The notes: generated from the sequence alone by a model not told the origin. DNA of 64,000 bases from an uncultured Erysipelotrichaceae bacterium (GCA_948444795.1 CAOJUX010000002.1:1-64000), one strand, 5' to 3'. Shown: positions 47,457-56,947, counted from the stretch's first letter. Made by a program: numbers and translations.

Positions 47457-48135
47457 TAAATTATATCGTAATAAAACACTTAATAGAATAGATATCAAAA
47501 CTAAATTTTTAGGCTCTAATAAGCACTTAAATATTTTTACATTTTTAAATATAAGATTAGTTATAACTTTATTATTATTTATTTTCTTTTTAACAGAATT
47601 TAAATATGGCTATTTTTTAGCTCCTCTAATATCTATATTATTTTATATTTTAATAGAATTTTTTGTATATGATATTCCCATTAGAATAAGAAAAAAAGAA
47701 CTTGAAAAAGATGCCCTAATATTTTTTGAATTTTTAGCTTTAACTTTAAAAACAGGCCATAACTTGCGAGAATCACTTACTATTGCTACCCAAAATATGA
47801 ATAATGAATTATCATTTGAAATAGAAAAAGTATTGTTAGAAGTTAATTTAGGTAAAAGTCTAAAAGAGGCTTTAGAAAATTTAAAAAAACGGATACCAAG
47901 TGATAGTATTAATAATATAATAATGAATTTAATTGCTGCTAATAATTATGGTACTAATATAAATGAAGATTTAAAGATAAGTCTTGACTATTTAAAAAGA
48001 AAAAAAATACTTCAAAATAAAATTAAAATATCTAAAATCCCAGTTAAAATAGGATTAGTTTATGTATTATTATATATTCCAACCATTGTTTTTATTACTC
48101 TAGCTCCTTTATTAGTTAATTATTTATTAAAATAG
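47449..48135 (+). CDS. tadC: TadC-like inner-membrane platform protein
   Basis: 228 aa. T2SSF domain (FFEFLALTLKTGHNLRESL ... EVNLGKSLKEALENL) with membrane segments at residues ~35-65 and at the C-terminus. Overlaps tadB by 8 bp. Last gene of the operon; no prepilin, prepilin peptidase or secretin-like gene follows. Confidence 0.85.
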   Translation: MNNKLYRNKTLNRIDIKTKFLGSNKHLNIFTFLNIRLVITLLLFIFFLTEFKYGYFLAPLISILFYILIEFFVYDIPIRIRKKELEKDALIFFEFLALTLKTGHNLRESLTIATQNMNNELSFEIEKVLLEVNLGKSLKEALENLKKRIPSDSINNIIMNLIAANNYGTNINEDLKISLDYLKRKKILQNKIKISKIPVKIGLVYVLLYIPTIVFITLAPLLVNYLLK

Positions 48136-48160
48136 GAATTTGGCTTTTTCCTATATTTTT
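48132..48160 (+). terminator. terminator of the Tad-like operon
   Basis: ATAGGAA / TTCCTAT stem followed by T5 after an A. Confidence 0.75.
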
Positions 48161-48288
48161 GCTAGGATATACCACTAAAAAAAGGATTTAAATGATATTT
48201 AAAAATCCAGTTATGAGTGAATTTGCAAATCTTGATATTGTAAGAAGAAGTAATGAATATAAATTATAAATTTATATTCATAAAAAAC

Positions 48289-48317
48289 TTGTATAGAAAA
48301 AAATAATATGATAATAT
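48289..48317 (+). promoter_or_regulatory. plus-strand promoter, candidate antitoxin RNA
   Basis: TTGTAT, 17-bp spacer, TAATAT. It directs a short transcript from about 48324 toward the hairpin at 48394-48444, antisense to the end of the small toxin-like frame. Confidence 0.55.
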
Positions 48318-48352
48318 GTATGTAGATGAAGGAAACTTCATAAAATAAAAAT

Positions 48353-48390
48353 GTGTTACAAGAAAACTTTTGATAACACTTTGCTTTTAT
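48353..48390 (+). repeat. 38-bp inverted repeat, left arm
   Basis: Pairs with 48580-48617: 31 of 38 positions match, including uninterrupted blocks of 7, 10 and 12. Both arms lie near the 5' ends of the two predicted convergent RNAs. Confidence 0.8.
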
Positions 48391-48393
48391 GCT

Positions 48394-48444
48394 AAAGCGT
48401 TATGCTCATACATCGGTCAAATGTATATGTGAGCTAACGCTTTT
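48394..48444. terminator. shared hairpin of convergent RNAs
   Basis: Long imperfect stem AAAGCGTT...CATACAT / ATGTATATG...AACGCTTTT with a seven-base loop. It covers the last codons of the small frame on the minus strand and could end transcription in both directions. Confidence 0.55.
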
Positions 48445-48515
48445 ATCATGTCTAATACTATAAGTAGAATAATGATAACTATAAGAAATAGGATTAAGAA
48501 ATCTTTCTTTCCCAT
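48417..48515 (-). CDS. 32-aa hydrophobic peptide, candidate type I toxin
   Basis: MGKKDFLILFLIVIII continues as a single transmembrane helix and ends DMIKALAHIYI. Charged residues flank the helix, as in Fst/TxpA/BsrG-type toxins. RBS GGAGG ten bases before the ATG. The gene has its own strong promoter (48626-48653), a ~100-nt leader, and a hairpin overlapping its 3' end, all typical of small membrane toxins. No family assignment by sequence is possible at this size. Confidence 0.5.
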   Translation of the reverse strand: MGKKDFLILFLIVIIILLIVLDMIKALAHIYI

Positions 48516-48579
48516 AGACTAATAACCTCCTTTTTATCCTTTCGAAGTTTGACCAAAACCCCTCCTGAATAAAAATTTG

Positions 48580-48617
48580 ATAAAAGCAAAGCGCTCCAAA
48601 AAGTTTTCGAGTAACAC
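48580..48617 (-). repeat. 38-bp inverted repeat, right arm
   Basis: Reverse-complement partner of 48353-48390. It sits at the expected 5' end of the toxin-like mRNA, so the mRNA ends could pair and hide the RBS. Confidence 0.8.
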
Positions 48618-48625
48618 AAGATATT

Positions 48626-48653
48626 ATTATAAAGACTAAAATAAATAAAGCAA
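48626..48653 (-). promoter_or_regulatory. promoter of the toxin-like mRNA
   Basis: Minus strand TTGCTT, 16-bp spacer, TATAAT, about eight bases before the repeat arm. Confidence 0.65.
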
Positions 48654-48693
48654 GAGAATAATTTGTCGTATTTTGTAAGACGTAAAATTATAA

Positions 48694-48752
48694 ATTACTA
48701 ATTGAATTATGAATAATATTGGTATATAATAAGAATATAGAAAATAGGAGGA
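48694..48752 (+). promoter_or_regulatory. surface-gene leader, copy C (no gene)
   Basis: Same sequence as leaders A and D: TTGAAT (48702-48707), 17 bp, TATAAT (48725-48730), then TAGGAGGAG. Instead of a signal-anchor gene, a terminator follows at once. Probably the remains of a deleted surface gene, or a landing site. Confidence 0.8.
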
Positions 48753-48757
48753 GCAAT

Positions 48758-48803
48758 AAAAAAACGATATTTAGATATAAAATCTATTTATCGTTTTTTA
48801 TTT
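48758..48803. terminator. bidirectional terminator
   Basis: AAAACGATA / TATCGTTTT with a paired inner part TTTAGAT/ATCTA, flanked by A and T runs. It ends the yhgE-like gene from the right and the orphan leader transcript from the left. Confidence 0.85.
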
Positions 48804-50763
48804 TTTTCTTATCAATTAAATCTAATACAAGATTAATTAATGCAAATGCTATAAGTATACCAAGTGTAATTAATAAATATTTTGTAAATAAATTTTTCTC
48901 AAATGTAATTAGTACTTCTTTTAATAATTTATTTGTATAAGTCATAGGTAATACTGGATTTAACCATCTAAACCCTTTAGTAACTGTTTCAATAGGGAAG
49001 GTACCACCTGCTGCAGCAAGTTGTAAAACTAAGATAATTAAACCTATAAATTTACCTACATCTCCAAATTTAGTTATTAAGAAATTCATAATTGCCATAA
49101 ATGTATTAGCAACTAAAATAAGCACTATATAATATAAGAGTGTATTAGTTATATTAAAATCTAAGAATAATTGTAATAAAACTCCAAGAATTATAGCAGA
49201 TATACTAATGAAAGCATGATATGCTATACTTCTTTGTAAATGATTTTTATTATTTATACCAAATATTTTGAATTTTTCTTCTTTATCATAATATAAAACC
49301 ATATAAGCCATTAAAGAACCAACCCATAAAGCAATTGATATAAACATTGGACTAAAAGCAGTCCCATAACTTAAAACCTCATTGACTGGGTTTGTATCTA
49401 TATTCACTGGTTCTTTGCTATAATTACTTAAGCCTTCAGCTTTTTTAACTTCTTTCTTAGTATTGTTAATATTATTATCTAAATCTTTTTTGGCTTTAAC
49501 AACACTAGAGTTTAAAGTGGAAGCCCCATTATACAAAGTACTAATACCGCTATTTAAATCATTTGTTCCTTTATATAAAGTAAATATACCATTATTAAGA
49601 CTATTAATACCATTATTTATTTTAAGTGAATTACTATATAAATTATCAGCTCCATCACTTAAAGAATTAACTCCTTTTTGTAAGCTTGCTAATTTGTCAT
49701 TTACCACATCTAATTTACCAAGGCTACTATTCAAAGTACTAATACCATTATTTATTTCGCTATATTTACTAGTTAATGTCTTACCACTTGTCTTTAAAGT
49801 GCTTATACTAGAAGTATCCATACTACTAAGCATAGTACAAACTTTTATTATTTCTGGATTATTTTTAGTAGCATCAAGATTTAATAACATAGGGCATATA
49901 CTTTTATCAAAATTGACTAAGGATTCAGTTAGTTCTAAAGATTTATTTACTCCAGTAACATAGGAATTAAGTCCTTTAGCATAAACGTTGCTACCAGATT
50001 TTAAAGTAGAAACTCCATTTTTTAAAGTGTCTACAGAAGAACTTATACTATCTAATTTCTTAACTTCAGTATTTAATTTATTAGCTCCGTCTTTTAAACT
50101 TTTAATACCATCATTAAAAGTATTATAATTAGTGTTTAAGGTATTACTTCCATCAAATAAAGTTTTAGCCCCATTATTTAATGATTTAGCCCCATTTTTT
50201 AAAGAACTTGTACCATTTTCTAATTTTTTAGTACCATTATTTAATTTAGTAAAACCGTCACTAATAGTAGACAATTTATCAGGAACTGAAGTAACATTAT
50301 CTTCTAAACTTTTAATTATTTCTTTATTTACTTCATTATCTAAGTTTTTTTCAACTACATTTACAACATTATTAATTATTTGGCTAGCTAAATAATTAGA
50401 TTTTTGATTTGGAGAATATGTTATTGTAGGATGAATTTTTTCTTCTTCTTTAGCACTCTCTAGGTTACTAGTAAAATCTTTTGGAATATTAATGATAGCA
50501 TAATAATCTCCATTATTAAGGCCATTCTCTGCTTCTATACTGTCTAAAACAGTAATTTTAAGTTTTTTACTATCTTTAATATTTTTAATAATATTGTTAC
50601 CTTTATCTCCAATATCTTCATTAACAATAGCTACTGGTAAATTGTCAATATTTCCTTCTCCATATGGATTCCAATAAGCTTTCAAATAGAAAAAACTATA
50701 CATAAAAGGAATAATAAGCACAGCAATCATGATTACATATTTAAATTTATTATTATTTTTCAT
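48784..50763 (-). CDS. yhgE: YhgE/Pip-family membrane protein
   Basis: 659 aa. One N-terminal helix (KYVIMIAVLIIPFMYSFFY), the YhgE signature NLPVAIVNEDIG, then a long region of repeated LNNGTKSLxxGA-type heptads (residues ~170-450) forming an extended extracellular coil. Five to six C-terminal membrane helices of the ABC-2 type follow, with AAAGGTFPIET. The family includes the phage infection protein Pip and ESX-linked membrane components. ATG at 50763 is nine bases after AAGGAG. Co-transcribed behind its TetR regulator. Confidence 0.9.
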   Translation of the reverse strand: MKNNNKFKYVIMIAVLIIPFMYSFFYLKAYWNPYGEGNIDNLPVAIVNEDIGDKGNNIIKNIKDSKKLKITVLDSIEAENGLNNGDYYAIINIPKDFTSNLESAKEEEKIHPTITYSPNQKSNYLASQIINNVVNVVEKNLDNEVNKEIIKSLEDNVTSVPDKLSTISDGFTKLNNGTKKLENGTSSLKNGAKSLNNGAKTLFDGSNTLNTNYNTFNDGIKSLKDGANKLNTEVKKLDSISSSVDTLKNGVSTLKSGSNVYAKGLNSYVTGVNKSLELTESLVNFDKSICPMLLNLDATKNNPEIIKVCTMLSSMDTSSISTLKTSGKTLTSKYSEINNGISTLNSSLGKLDVVNDKLASLQKGVNSLSDGADNLYSNSLKINNGINSLNNGIFTLYKGTNDLNSGISTLYNGASTLNSSVVKAKKDLDNNINNTKKEVKKAEGLSNYSKEPVNIDTNPVNEVLSYGTAFSPMFISIALWVGSLMAYMVLYYDKEEKFKIFGINNKNHLQRSIAYHAFISISAIILGVLLQLFLDFNITNTLLYYIVLILVANTFMAIMNFLITKFGDVGKFIGLIILVLQLAAAGGTFPIETVTKGFRWLNPVLPMTYTNKLLKEVLITFEKNLFTKYLLITLGILIAFALINLVLDLIDKKKIKNDK

Positions 50764-50781
50764 AAAAAACATCTCCTTACT

Positions 50782-51315
50782 TTAATTTAATAAACCACTT
50801 TTTAATATAGAAGTAATTTCTTTAGTGACTTTTTCTTCATCTAATTCTTTAGAATACTCAAACATTATAGCTATATATATTTTGTATATAATAAAGGAAG
50901 TTAAATGAGAATCACAATTTTTAATAGTTTTTTTATTAATTTGTTCTTTAATTTTTTCTTCTATGAATTTCAGCATTTCGTCATCATATAATTTTAGAAA
51001 AAATGTATTTTCCTTTTCATTTAAGATATTAGCAAAAAAAGGACTATTTTTTCTTAATTTTAATATATGATAAATACTTGATGATACTTTTTCAATAAAT
51101 GATAAATCACAGCTTTCATCAAATTCCTTTTTAATGCTTTCAAGTTCTTCAAAGATAAAGTAACTAAATAATTCTTGTTTATCTTTAAAATAAGTATAAA
51201 TAGTTTTTTTGGTTACTTTAGCTTTTTGAGCTATTTCATCCATAGATACTTTTTTATAACCATATTTAGTAAATAACTCTCGTGCCGTATTAATAACTAT
51301 TTCCTTTTTATTCAT
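50782..51315 (-). CDS. TetR-family transcriptional regulator
   Basis: 177 aa. N-terminal helix-turn-helix (VINTARELFTKYGYKKVSMDEIAQKAKVTKKTIYTYFKDK, read in family pieces), variable helical ligand domain. RBS GTGGTGA before ATG 51315. It is the first gene of a two-gene unit with yhgE and is followed 18 bp later by it. A palindromic operator lies just upstream, so it likely represses itself and yhgE. Confidence 0.92.
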   Translation of the reverse strand: MNKKEIVINTARELFTKYGYKKVSMDEIAQKAKVTKKTIYTYFKDKQELFSYFIFEELESIKKEFDESCDLSFIEKVSSSIYHILKLRKNSPFFANILNEKENTFFLKLYDDEMLKFIEEKIKEQINKKTIKNCDSHLTSFIIYKIYIAIMFEYSKELDEEKVTKEITSILKSGLLN

Positions 51316-51335
51316 TTTAATCACCACTATACTAA

Positions 51336-51352
51336 TATACCGTTTCGGTATA
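51336..51352. promoter_or_regulatory. TetR operator (palindrome)
   Basis: TATACCG-TTT-CGGTATA, a perfect inverted repeat just downstream of the -10 box at the expected transcription start. Its GC core stands out from the AT-rich surroundings. Confidence 0.8.
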
Positions 51353-51359
51353 CCAGTAT

Positions 51360-51388
51360 ATTATATGCATCAAGTTTAAAAAAGTCAA
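51360..51388 (-). promoter_or_regulatory. promoter of tetR-yhgE
   Basis: Minus strand TTGACT, 17 bp, TATAAT. The operator at 51336-51352 would block initiation. Confidence 0.8.
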
Positions 51389-51500
51389 CTAAATTTTAAT
51401 ATATGCAATCATTATTTTATTTTAAGAGAATTAAAAGGAACCTATTTTCTTCCTTGCATCCTAAACATATGTATGATATTATTTTTTTAGGTGATAAAAT

Positions 51501-52052
51501 ATGTTAGATTTCTTAACGGGGAAAATAGCAGATGCTCAGAAAAATTATATTGTTTTAGATATTAATGGCATAGGTTTTTTAGTATATGTTGCTAATCCTT
51601 TTAGATTTAAAATAGGAGATGTTAAAACTATATATATTTTTATGCATATAAGAGAAGATGATATAAGTTTATATGGCTTTGAAAAAATAGAAGAAAAAGA
51701 TTTATTCTTAAGACTTATAGCAGTTAAAGGTTTAGGTCCAAAAATGGCACTGCCAATGTTTTCAACTGGTAGCGTAGCAGGAATAATAGATGCCATTGAT
51801 CGAGAAAATATTTTATATTTGACTAAATTTCCTAAGATTGGAGATAAAATAGCTAGACAAATTATATTAGACTTAAAAGGTAAATTAAGTACTGATAAAG
51901 AAGAAAATAATAATGATTTTTCAGAAGTTACTGAAGTTTTAGAAAGTTTAGGATATAAAAAGAATGATATTAAAAAGGTGCTGCCTAAACTAAGTAGTAA
52001 TGCTGAAGTAGATATACAAGTAAAGGAAGCTTTAAAGCTAATGCTTAAATAA
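51501..52052 (+). CDS. ruvA: Holliday junction branch migration subunit RuvA
   Basis: 183 aa. MLDFLTGKIADAQKNYIVLD (OB fold), helix-hairpin-helix KGLGPKMALPMFS and FPKIGDKIARQIILDLKGKL, and a C-terminal RuvB-contact domain. RBS TAGGTGAT. The next gene starts inside its stop. Confidence 0.96.
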   Translation: MLDFLTGKIADAQKNYIVLDINGIGFLVYVANPFRFKIGDVKTIYIFMHIREDDISLYGFEKIEEKDLFLRLIAVKGLGPKMALPMFSTGSVAGIIDAIDRENILYLTKFPKIGDKIARQIILDLKGKLSTDKEENNNDFSEVTEVLESLGYKKNDIKKVLPKLSSNAEVDIQVKEALKLMLK

Positions 52053-52597
52053 TGAAAATTGGTATAGATATAGATGATACTACTACTAAAACAAAAGAGA
52101 TTTATGATAAGTATCGAAATAAATATTTTAAAGAACATAATATTAATGAATTTAGTAAAGAAGCTTTAATAGATTTTTTAAATTTATATGGACAAAATAT
52201 ATATGAAAATATAAAATATAAAAAAAATGCCATTAAATATATTAATAAATTATATAATGAAGGTCATGAAATATACTTTGTAACTGCAAGAAGTACTAAA
52301 TATTTTAAAGATATGATAAATGCTACTAAAAAATCATTTATAAAGAATAATGTTTTGTTTAATGATATAATATTTGATGCTAAAGACAAAAATAAAGCAT
52401 CTTATGATTTAAAACTTGATATATTTATTGATGATAGAGAAAAGGTACTTGATAGTTTTTATAATGGAAATTTAGATATATATCTAATATTAATAAGAAG
52501 TTTTAAAACTCAAAAAAGTAATTATGATTTAGCAAATAATTGGAAAGAAATATATAAATTAATTAAAAATTATGAAAGGAAGAATTATGGAGGATAG
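52052..52597 (+). CDS. HAD-superfamily 5'(3')-deoxyribonucleotidase-like protein
   Basis: 181 aa. HAD motif [10 protein letters not shown] at the very N-terminus, motif II VTARST, motif [12 protein letters not shown]. Resembles the NT5C/YqfW-type nucleotidases. Lies between ruvA and ruvB with overlaps on both sides, so it is fully inside the ruv operon. Substrate unproven. Confidence 0.82.
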   Translation: MKIGIDIDDTTTKTKEIYDKYRNKYFKEHNINEFSKEALIDFLNLYGQNIYENIKYKKNAIKYINKLYNEGHEIYFVTARSTKYFKDMINATKKSFIKNNVLFNDIIFDAKDKNKASYDLKLDIFIDDREKVLDSFYNGNLDIYLILIRSFKTQKSNYDLANNWKEIYKLIKNYERKNYGG

Positions 52598-53582
52598 AAT
52601 AATAGATGCTGAGGAGAAAAGCGAGGATGTATTTGAAAAAAATATCAGGCCTCAAAGTATTGATGAATATATAGGACAAACTGAATTAAAAGAAAACTTA
52701 AGAGTATTTATTAAAGCGGCTTTAATAAGAGAAGAGCCCCTTGATCATGTTTTACTTTATGGTCCACCCGGACTTGGTAAAACTACAATGGCTCATATTA
52801 TAGCAAATGAACTTGGTTCTAATTTAAGATGCGCTAGTGGCCCTTCAATTGAAAAAACAGGTGATTTAGCAGCCATTCTTTCTACTTTAGAGCCAGGAGA
52901 TGTTTTATTTATAGATGAAATTCATCGAATACCTAAATATATTGAAGAAGTATTATATCCCGCTATGGAAGACTTTGAACTTCAATTAGTAGTGGGAAGC
53001 GAAGGTAAATCTAGAAGTATAAAAATTGATTTACCCCCTTTTACTTTAGTTGGGGCTACAACTAGGGCAGGAGATATTTCATCTCCTTTAAGAGATAGAT
53101 TTGGAATAATTTCAAAATTAGAATATTACAAAGATGAAGAACTTGAAAGGATTATTAATAGAACTAGTAAAGTACTTGATATGGAAATAGAGAATAAAGC
53201 CGCTAAAGAATTAAGTAAAAGATGTAGAAAAACACCTAGAATTGCTAATAGATTATTTAAAAGAGTTAGAGACTTTGCTTTAGTAGATGGTTCATCTTAT
53301 ATAACTTATGATTTAGCTTTAATATCTCTAGATAGATTAAAAGTTGATCAATTTGGTCTAGACGGAGTTGATATTGACTATTTAAAAAGTTTAATTACTA
53401 AATTTAATGGCGGTCCTGTTGGAATTGAAACTATTGCAACATCTATTGGAGAAGAAGTATCAACCATTGAAGATGTTGTAGAGCCTTTTTTACTTCAAGA
53501 AGGCTTTATTAAAAGAACTCCAAGAGGAAGAGTTGCTTGCAAGAAAGCTTATGAGCATTTAGGATTTGATTATAATAAATAG
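52587..53582 (+). CDS. ruvB: Holliday junction branch migration helicase RuvB
   Basis: 331 aa. [18 protein letters not shown], Walker [13 protein letters not shown], Walker B FIDEIHR, sensor [18 protein letters not shown], and winged helix ending [16 protein letters not shown]+ motor for RuvA-bound junctions. ATG 52587 follows GAAAGGA; ruvC is not nearby. Confidence 0.98.
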   Translation: MEDRIIDAEEKSEDVFEKNIRPQSIDEYIGQTELKENLRVFIKAALIREEPLDHVLLYGPPGLGKTTMAHIIANELGSNLRCASGPSIEKTGDLAAILSTLEPGDVLFIDEIHRIPKYIEEVLYPAMEDFELQLVVGSEGKSRSIKIDLPPFTLVGATTRAGDISSPLRDRFGIISKLEYYKDEELERIINRTSKVLDMEIENKAAKELSKRCRKTPRIANRLFKRVRDFALVDGSSYITYDLALISLDRLKVDQFGLDGVDIDYLKSLITKFNGGPVGIETIATSIGEEVSTIEDVVEPFLLQEGFIKRTPRGRVACKKAYEHLGFDYNK

Positions 53583-53595
53583 AGGTTAATTAAAG

Positions 53596-54159
53596 ATGGA
53601 AAAGAATAAACTAATAATTATTGAAGGACCACAAGGTACAGGAAAAACAACTCTAACAAATTATTTGCGTGATAATATAGCAGGAAGTAATTTGTATAGA
53701 TTATCGGGTCAAAAAATTAAAACAATAGAAGGAAAATTATTAAGCCAAAAAATGTATGATGCTTTACTTAATTATTTAAAATCAATGCAAGATATTCCAA
53801 TGAATTTAATATTTGATAGAACTTTCTTTACCGAAGAAGTATATGCAAGACTTGGTTATAAAGAATATACCTTTAAAGATGTATATGATAATTTAGTATC
53901 TAGATTAAAAGATTTAAACTATGAAATATTTTTAGTAATTCTTTATTTAGAAGATACTAGTTTATATAAAAAAAGACTCGAAAGAGAACATCATCATAAT
54001 TATCAGAGTTTTAGTGTTCAAAATAGTATTAATCAACAAAATGTTTATCTAAAAATCGCCAATGAACTTGAAGATACCAATATTAAAGTAATTAAAATAG
54101 CAATGGATGATTTTACTAAATCTTATCAAAAAATAGATGAAATATTTTATATAAAGTAG
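53596..54159 (+). CDS. thymidylate-kinase-like P-loop nucleotide kinase
   Basis: 187 aa. Walker A EGPQGTGKTTL, DR motif LIFDRTFFTEE and LID-type Arg (KKRLEREHHHNYQ). Similar to Tmk/deoxynucleoside kinases but not close enough to name the substrate. Sits between ruvB and an unknown gene in the same direction. Confidence 0.75.
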   Translation: MEKNKLIIIEGPQGTGKTTLTNYLRDNIAGSNLYRLSGQKIKTIEGKLLSQKMYDALLNYLKSMQDIPMNLIFDRTFFTEEVYARLGYKEYTFKDVYDNLVSRLKDLNYEIFLVILYLEDTSLYKKRLEREHHHNYQSFSVQNSINQQNVYLKIANELEDTNIKVIKIAMDDFTKSYQKIDEIFYIK

Positions 54160-54214
54160 TTTGGTTTTTAAAAAATTAGAAATTATAGTTAAATAATTAC
54201 GAGGAGGATTTAAA

Positions 54215-55003
54215 ATGACATTAGACTGTATTCTTATATCAAGCGACAATCAGAGAATATATTGTAAATATTATGAAATTGAAAGTAAATGTATAGAAAT
54301 AATTGAAAAATATTGTAATCAGAGTGAAGAAAATTGGATGGAATTTAATCAATTTTCTAAAGATTATAATACTTTTAAACCATATTTTGATTTTGTTATT
54401 TGTCGTTTAAAGTATAAATTACAAAATACTCAAATGGAATTAGGAAAAACTTTGTCAAGTGAAGGCTCTGAAAATTATATGTATGTTTATGACAATGATA
54501 GTATGAAAAAAGAAAAAACATTTAGGTATAGTTTAAGTGATGATACAACTATGAATATCTATCCTATGTCTTTAAATAATATAACAGAAGATTGTGTGAT
54601 AGATGGTAATAATAACCATATTATGCCAAATAATATGAAAGGCCATGTACCAGTTCTAAATCAATTATTAAATTTATTGTTAATTTCTAATAAAAATGCC
54701 TGTGAAGAATTTTTAGATTATAAGTACGATGTTCATTCTTTTTTAAGCAGCTATTTATCATTGATGTGTTTTCGAGTAGATATTCAAAAAAGAACTATTA
54801 TAACTCAAACTAGTTATAGGGGTACAAATATAACAAAAACTCAAAGATCCTTTATTGAAGAACTTTTAGATAATCGATACACATATCCATCATATCTTTA
54901 TGATATAGATACACTACATCCAAATACTATAAATGTAAATGTTTCATTAAAATATAGTAATCAATATATAGAGAGGAAAAATAATGAGTACAGAAGATTT
55001 TAA
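54215..55003 (+). CDS. hypothetical protein, 262 aa
   Basis: RBS GAGGAGGAT, ATG 54215. Soluble; no domain recognised. The first ~100 residues are helical and charged, the rest mixed. It overlaps queA by 20 bp, which suggests translational coupling with tRNA-modification genes, but no functional link is visible. Function unknown. Confidence 0.65.
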   Translation: MTLDCILISSDNQRIYCKYYEIESKCIEIIEKYCNQSEENWMEFNQFSKDYNTFKPYFDFVICRLKYKLQNTQMELGKTLSSEGSENYMYVYDNDSMKKEKTFRYSLSDDTTMNIYPMSLNNITEDCVIDGNNNHIMPNNMKGHVPVLNQLLNLLLISNKNACEEFLDYKYDVHSFLSSYLSLMCFRVDIQKRTIITQTSYRGTNITKTQRSFIEELLDNRYTYPSYLYDIDTLHPNTINVNVSLKYSNQYIERKNNEYRRF

Positions 55004-56024
55004 TTATAATTTACCAGAACATTTAATTGCACAATTTCCATTAGATGATAGATCATCATCAAAATTAATGGTTATGGATAGAACAACAGGTGGAATTTCT
55101 CATCATCATTTTAAAGATATTATAAAATTTTTAAAAAAAGGAGATGTATTAGTACTTAATGATACCAAAGTTATTCCAGCGAGAATAATTGGAGAAAAAG
55201 AAGAAACTAAAGCTATGATAGAACTTTTACTTTTAAAAGATTTAGGAAATGACGTATGGGAGTGTTTATCAAGACCCCAAAAAAGACTTAAAATTGGCAC
55301 CATAATAAATTTTGGCAATAACAGTTTAAAAGCAAAGGTATTAGAAAAGAAAGAAGAAGGTATTACCAATGTCAAATTTATATATGATGGAATATTCTTA
55401 GAAATACTAAGTAAATTAGGAGAAATGCCTCTTCCACCATACATACATAAAAAACTAGAGAATAAAGATAGATATCAAACTGTTTATGCTAAAAATTTGG
55501 GATCAAGTGCAGCTCCAACTGCTGGCCTTCATTTTACTAAAGAGCTTTTAGAAAAAATTGAAACTATGGGAGTAGAAGTATTATATGTTACACTTCATGT
55601 AGGTCTTGGTACATTTAGGCCTGTGGAAGTTGATAACGTTAAAAAACACACTATGCATTCAGAATACTTTATAATGAATGAAGATGTAGCAAATAAATTA
55701 AATGAAGCTAAAAAAGAAAATAGAAGAATTATAGCAGTTGGAACTACATCAACAAGAGTACTGGAAACTGTAGCATCTAAATATAATGGTTGTTTTAAAA
55801 AATGTTCAGGTAACACTGATATATTTATTTATCCTGGATATGAATTTAAGGGAATTGATTCTTTAATAACTAATTTTCATTTACCAAAAAGTACTCTTTT
55901 AATGTTAGTATCAGCTCTTGCTGGTAAAACAAATATATTAAATGCTTATAACGAAGCAATTAAAAATGATTATCGTTTCTTTTCTTTTGGCGATGCCATG
56001 TTTATTACAAATTTAGAAAAATAA
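54984..56024 (+). CDS. queA: S-adenosylmethionine:tRNA ribosyltransferase-isomerase QueA
   Basis: 346 aa. [25 protein letters not shown] start (read in parts), [30 protein letters not shown], and [10 protein letters not shown]. It makes epoxyqueuosine at tRNA position 34. The next step's partner gene tgt lies 2 kb downstream with two unrelated genes in between. Confidence 0.97.
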   Translation: MSTEDFNYNLPEHLIAQFPLDDRSSSKLMVMDRTTGGISHHHFKDIIKFLKKGDVLVLNDTKVIPARIIGEKEETKAMIELLLLKDLGNDVWECLSRPQKRLKIGTIINFGNNSLKAKVLEKKEEGITNVKFIYDGIFLEILSKLGEMPLPPYIHKKLENKDRYQTVYAKNLGSSAAPTAGLHFTKELLEKIETMGVEVLYVTLHVGLGTFRPVEVDNVKKHTMHSEYFIMNEDVANKLNEAKKENRRIIAVGTTSTRVLETVASKYNGCFKKCSGNTDIFIYPGYEFKGIDSLITNFHLPKSTLLMLVSALAGKTNILNAYNEAIKNDYRFFSFGDAMFITNLEK

Positions 56025-56036
56025 TAAAAATATAAT

Positions 56037-56065
56037 TTGACATATCAAATACATAATGTTACTAT
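56037..56065 (+). promoter_or_regulatory. promoter of the fic gene
   Basis: TTGACA, 17 bp, TACTAT; then AAAGGGG as RBS. Confidence 0.75.
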
Positions 56066-56091
56066 AACCCTGCCTGAAAGGGGTTCTAATT

Positions 56092-56900
56092 ATGAAAAAT
56101 TCTGAAGCAAGAAAGTTTATTAAATACATATTTGATTCTTTCAAAAAAAGAGGTAATCATTATTTATCTACTAATACCTCACTTTTTAAAAATATAATAA
56201 GTATCTATTTAACTTGTGTAAAGAAACCTGAATTTGAAACAATAATAAATAATTATAAGGAAGAATATATTTTTAATGAATCAAGAATAGATAAAAATAT
56301 CACTATTGAAGAGCAATTAGGAATTGGAGAAATGTATGATTATATTTGCAGTTTTGACTTTTATAAAGATAATTTTAATATATTTACAACTTCGTTAATA
56401 TTGCATTCTAAATTATATTCAAAATGTTTATATAAAGAATATGGTGGTAAATTACGAGATACAACTGTTTATTTATTTGATACAAATATTGAAGTAGTTG
56501 ATCCTATAGTGGCTCAAAAATATTTTAACAGTTTAATACCTGTTTCAAACCAAATCTTTGCCCCTTTGAATGAAACCTCGGGGGGGGGCACTTCACTTAT
56601 ATAGATAATTCTATTAAGCAAATTGTAAATTTAATTAAAGTACAACCATTTATTGATGGCAATAAAAGAACTTTTAGAGCATTATTAAATCTTTTACTGA
56701 AAAGAATTAATATTCCACCTATTTATATTGAATTAGAAGAGGCTACAATTTATAAAAATGCATTATTTAAAGCAATTAAAGAAAACGATTATAGTGATAT
56801 TATTAATTTTTATTATTATAAAATTTGTGAAGCTATTGTAATTACTTTAAATATTGATAAATCTATTATTAAATTTGACAATTCAGAATTAAAGTATTAA
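56092..56900 (+). CDS. poly-G phase-variable Fic-domain protein (out of frame here)
   Basis: The first frame encodes a Fic N-terminal half (YGGKLRDTTVYLFDTNIEVV, typical of the strand before the active site) and ends after G9 at TAG 56602. Adding one G joins it to the second frame, open to 56900, giving 269 aa. That part carries the Fic core KVQPFIDGNKRTFRALLNLL. The catalytic His of HPFxDGN(G/K)R is Gln here. Fic proteins usually attach AMP or another nucleotide to target proteins; loss of the His would normally prevent this. Its promoter resembles that of the HExxH gene next door. Both genes interrupt queA-tgt. A switchable, probably non-canonical Fic protein. Confidence 0.85.
56580..56588 (+). 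repeat. poly-G tract (G9) in the fic gene
   Basis: Nine G in a predicted loop just before the helix carrying the Fic motif. G10 (or G7) restores the frame into HFTYIDNSIK. Confidence 0.9.
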
Positions 56901-56947
56901 AAACCAAATTAGAGATTTTAACAATTCTTTAAAGAAATCTTGCTAAT

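Larger units (their letters stand above)
48324..48444 (+). ncRNA. candidate antisense (antitoxin) RNA
   Basis: Predicted short transcript with no ORF, running convergently to the toxin-like mRNA and overlapping its 3' end, as in TxpA/RatA- or Fst-type systems. The extent is inferred from the promoter and hairpin only. Confidence 0.4.
48161..48783. other. gene-poor interval, contents
   Basis: It holds a possible 25-codon remnant (48192-48269, no RBS), a candidate type I toxin-antitoxin locus (48289-48653), an orphan surface-gene leader (48694-48752), and a bidirectional terminator. A hairpin of the GGATTTAAATGAT type near 48183 resembles the terminator of gene A (1503), consistent with a former surface gene here. 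Confidence 0.5.

Noticed and set aside
48192-48269. 25-codon frame after tadC
   Set aside because: No RBS, too short and overlapping a hairpin; noted only as a possible remnant.
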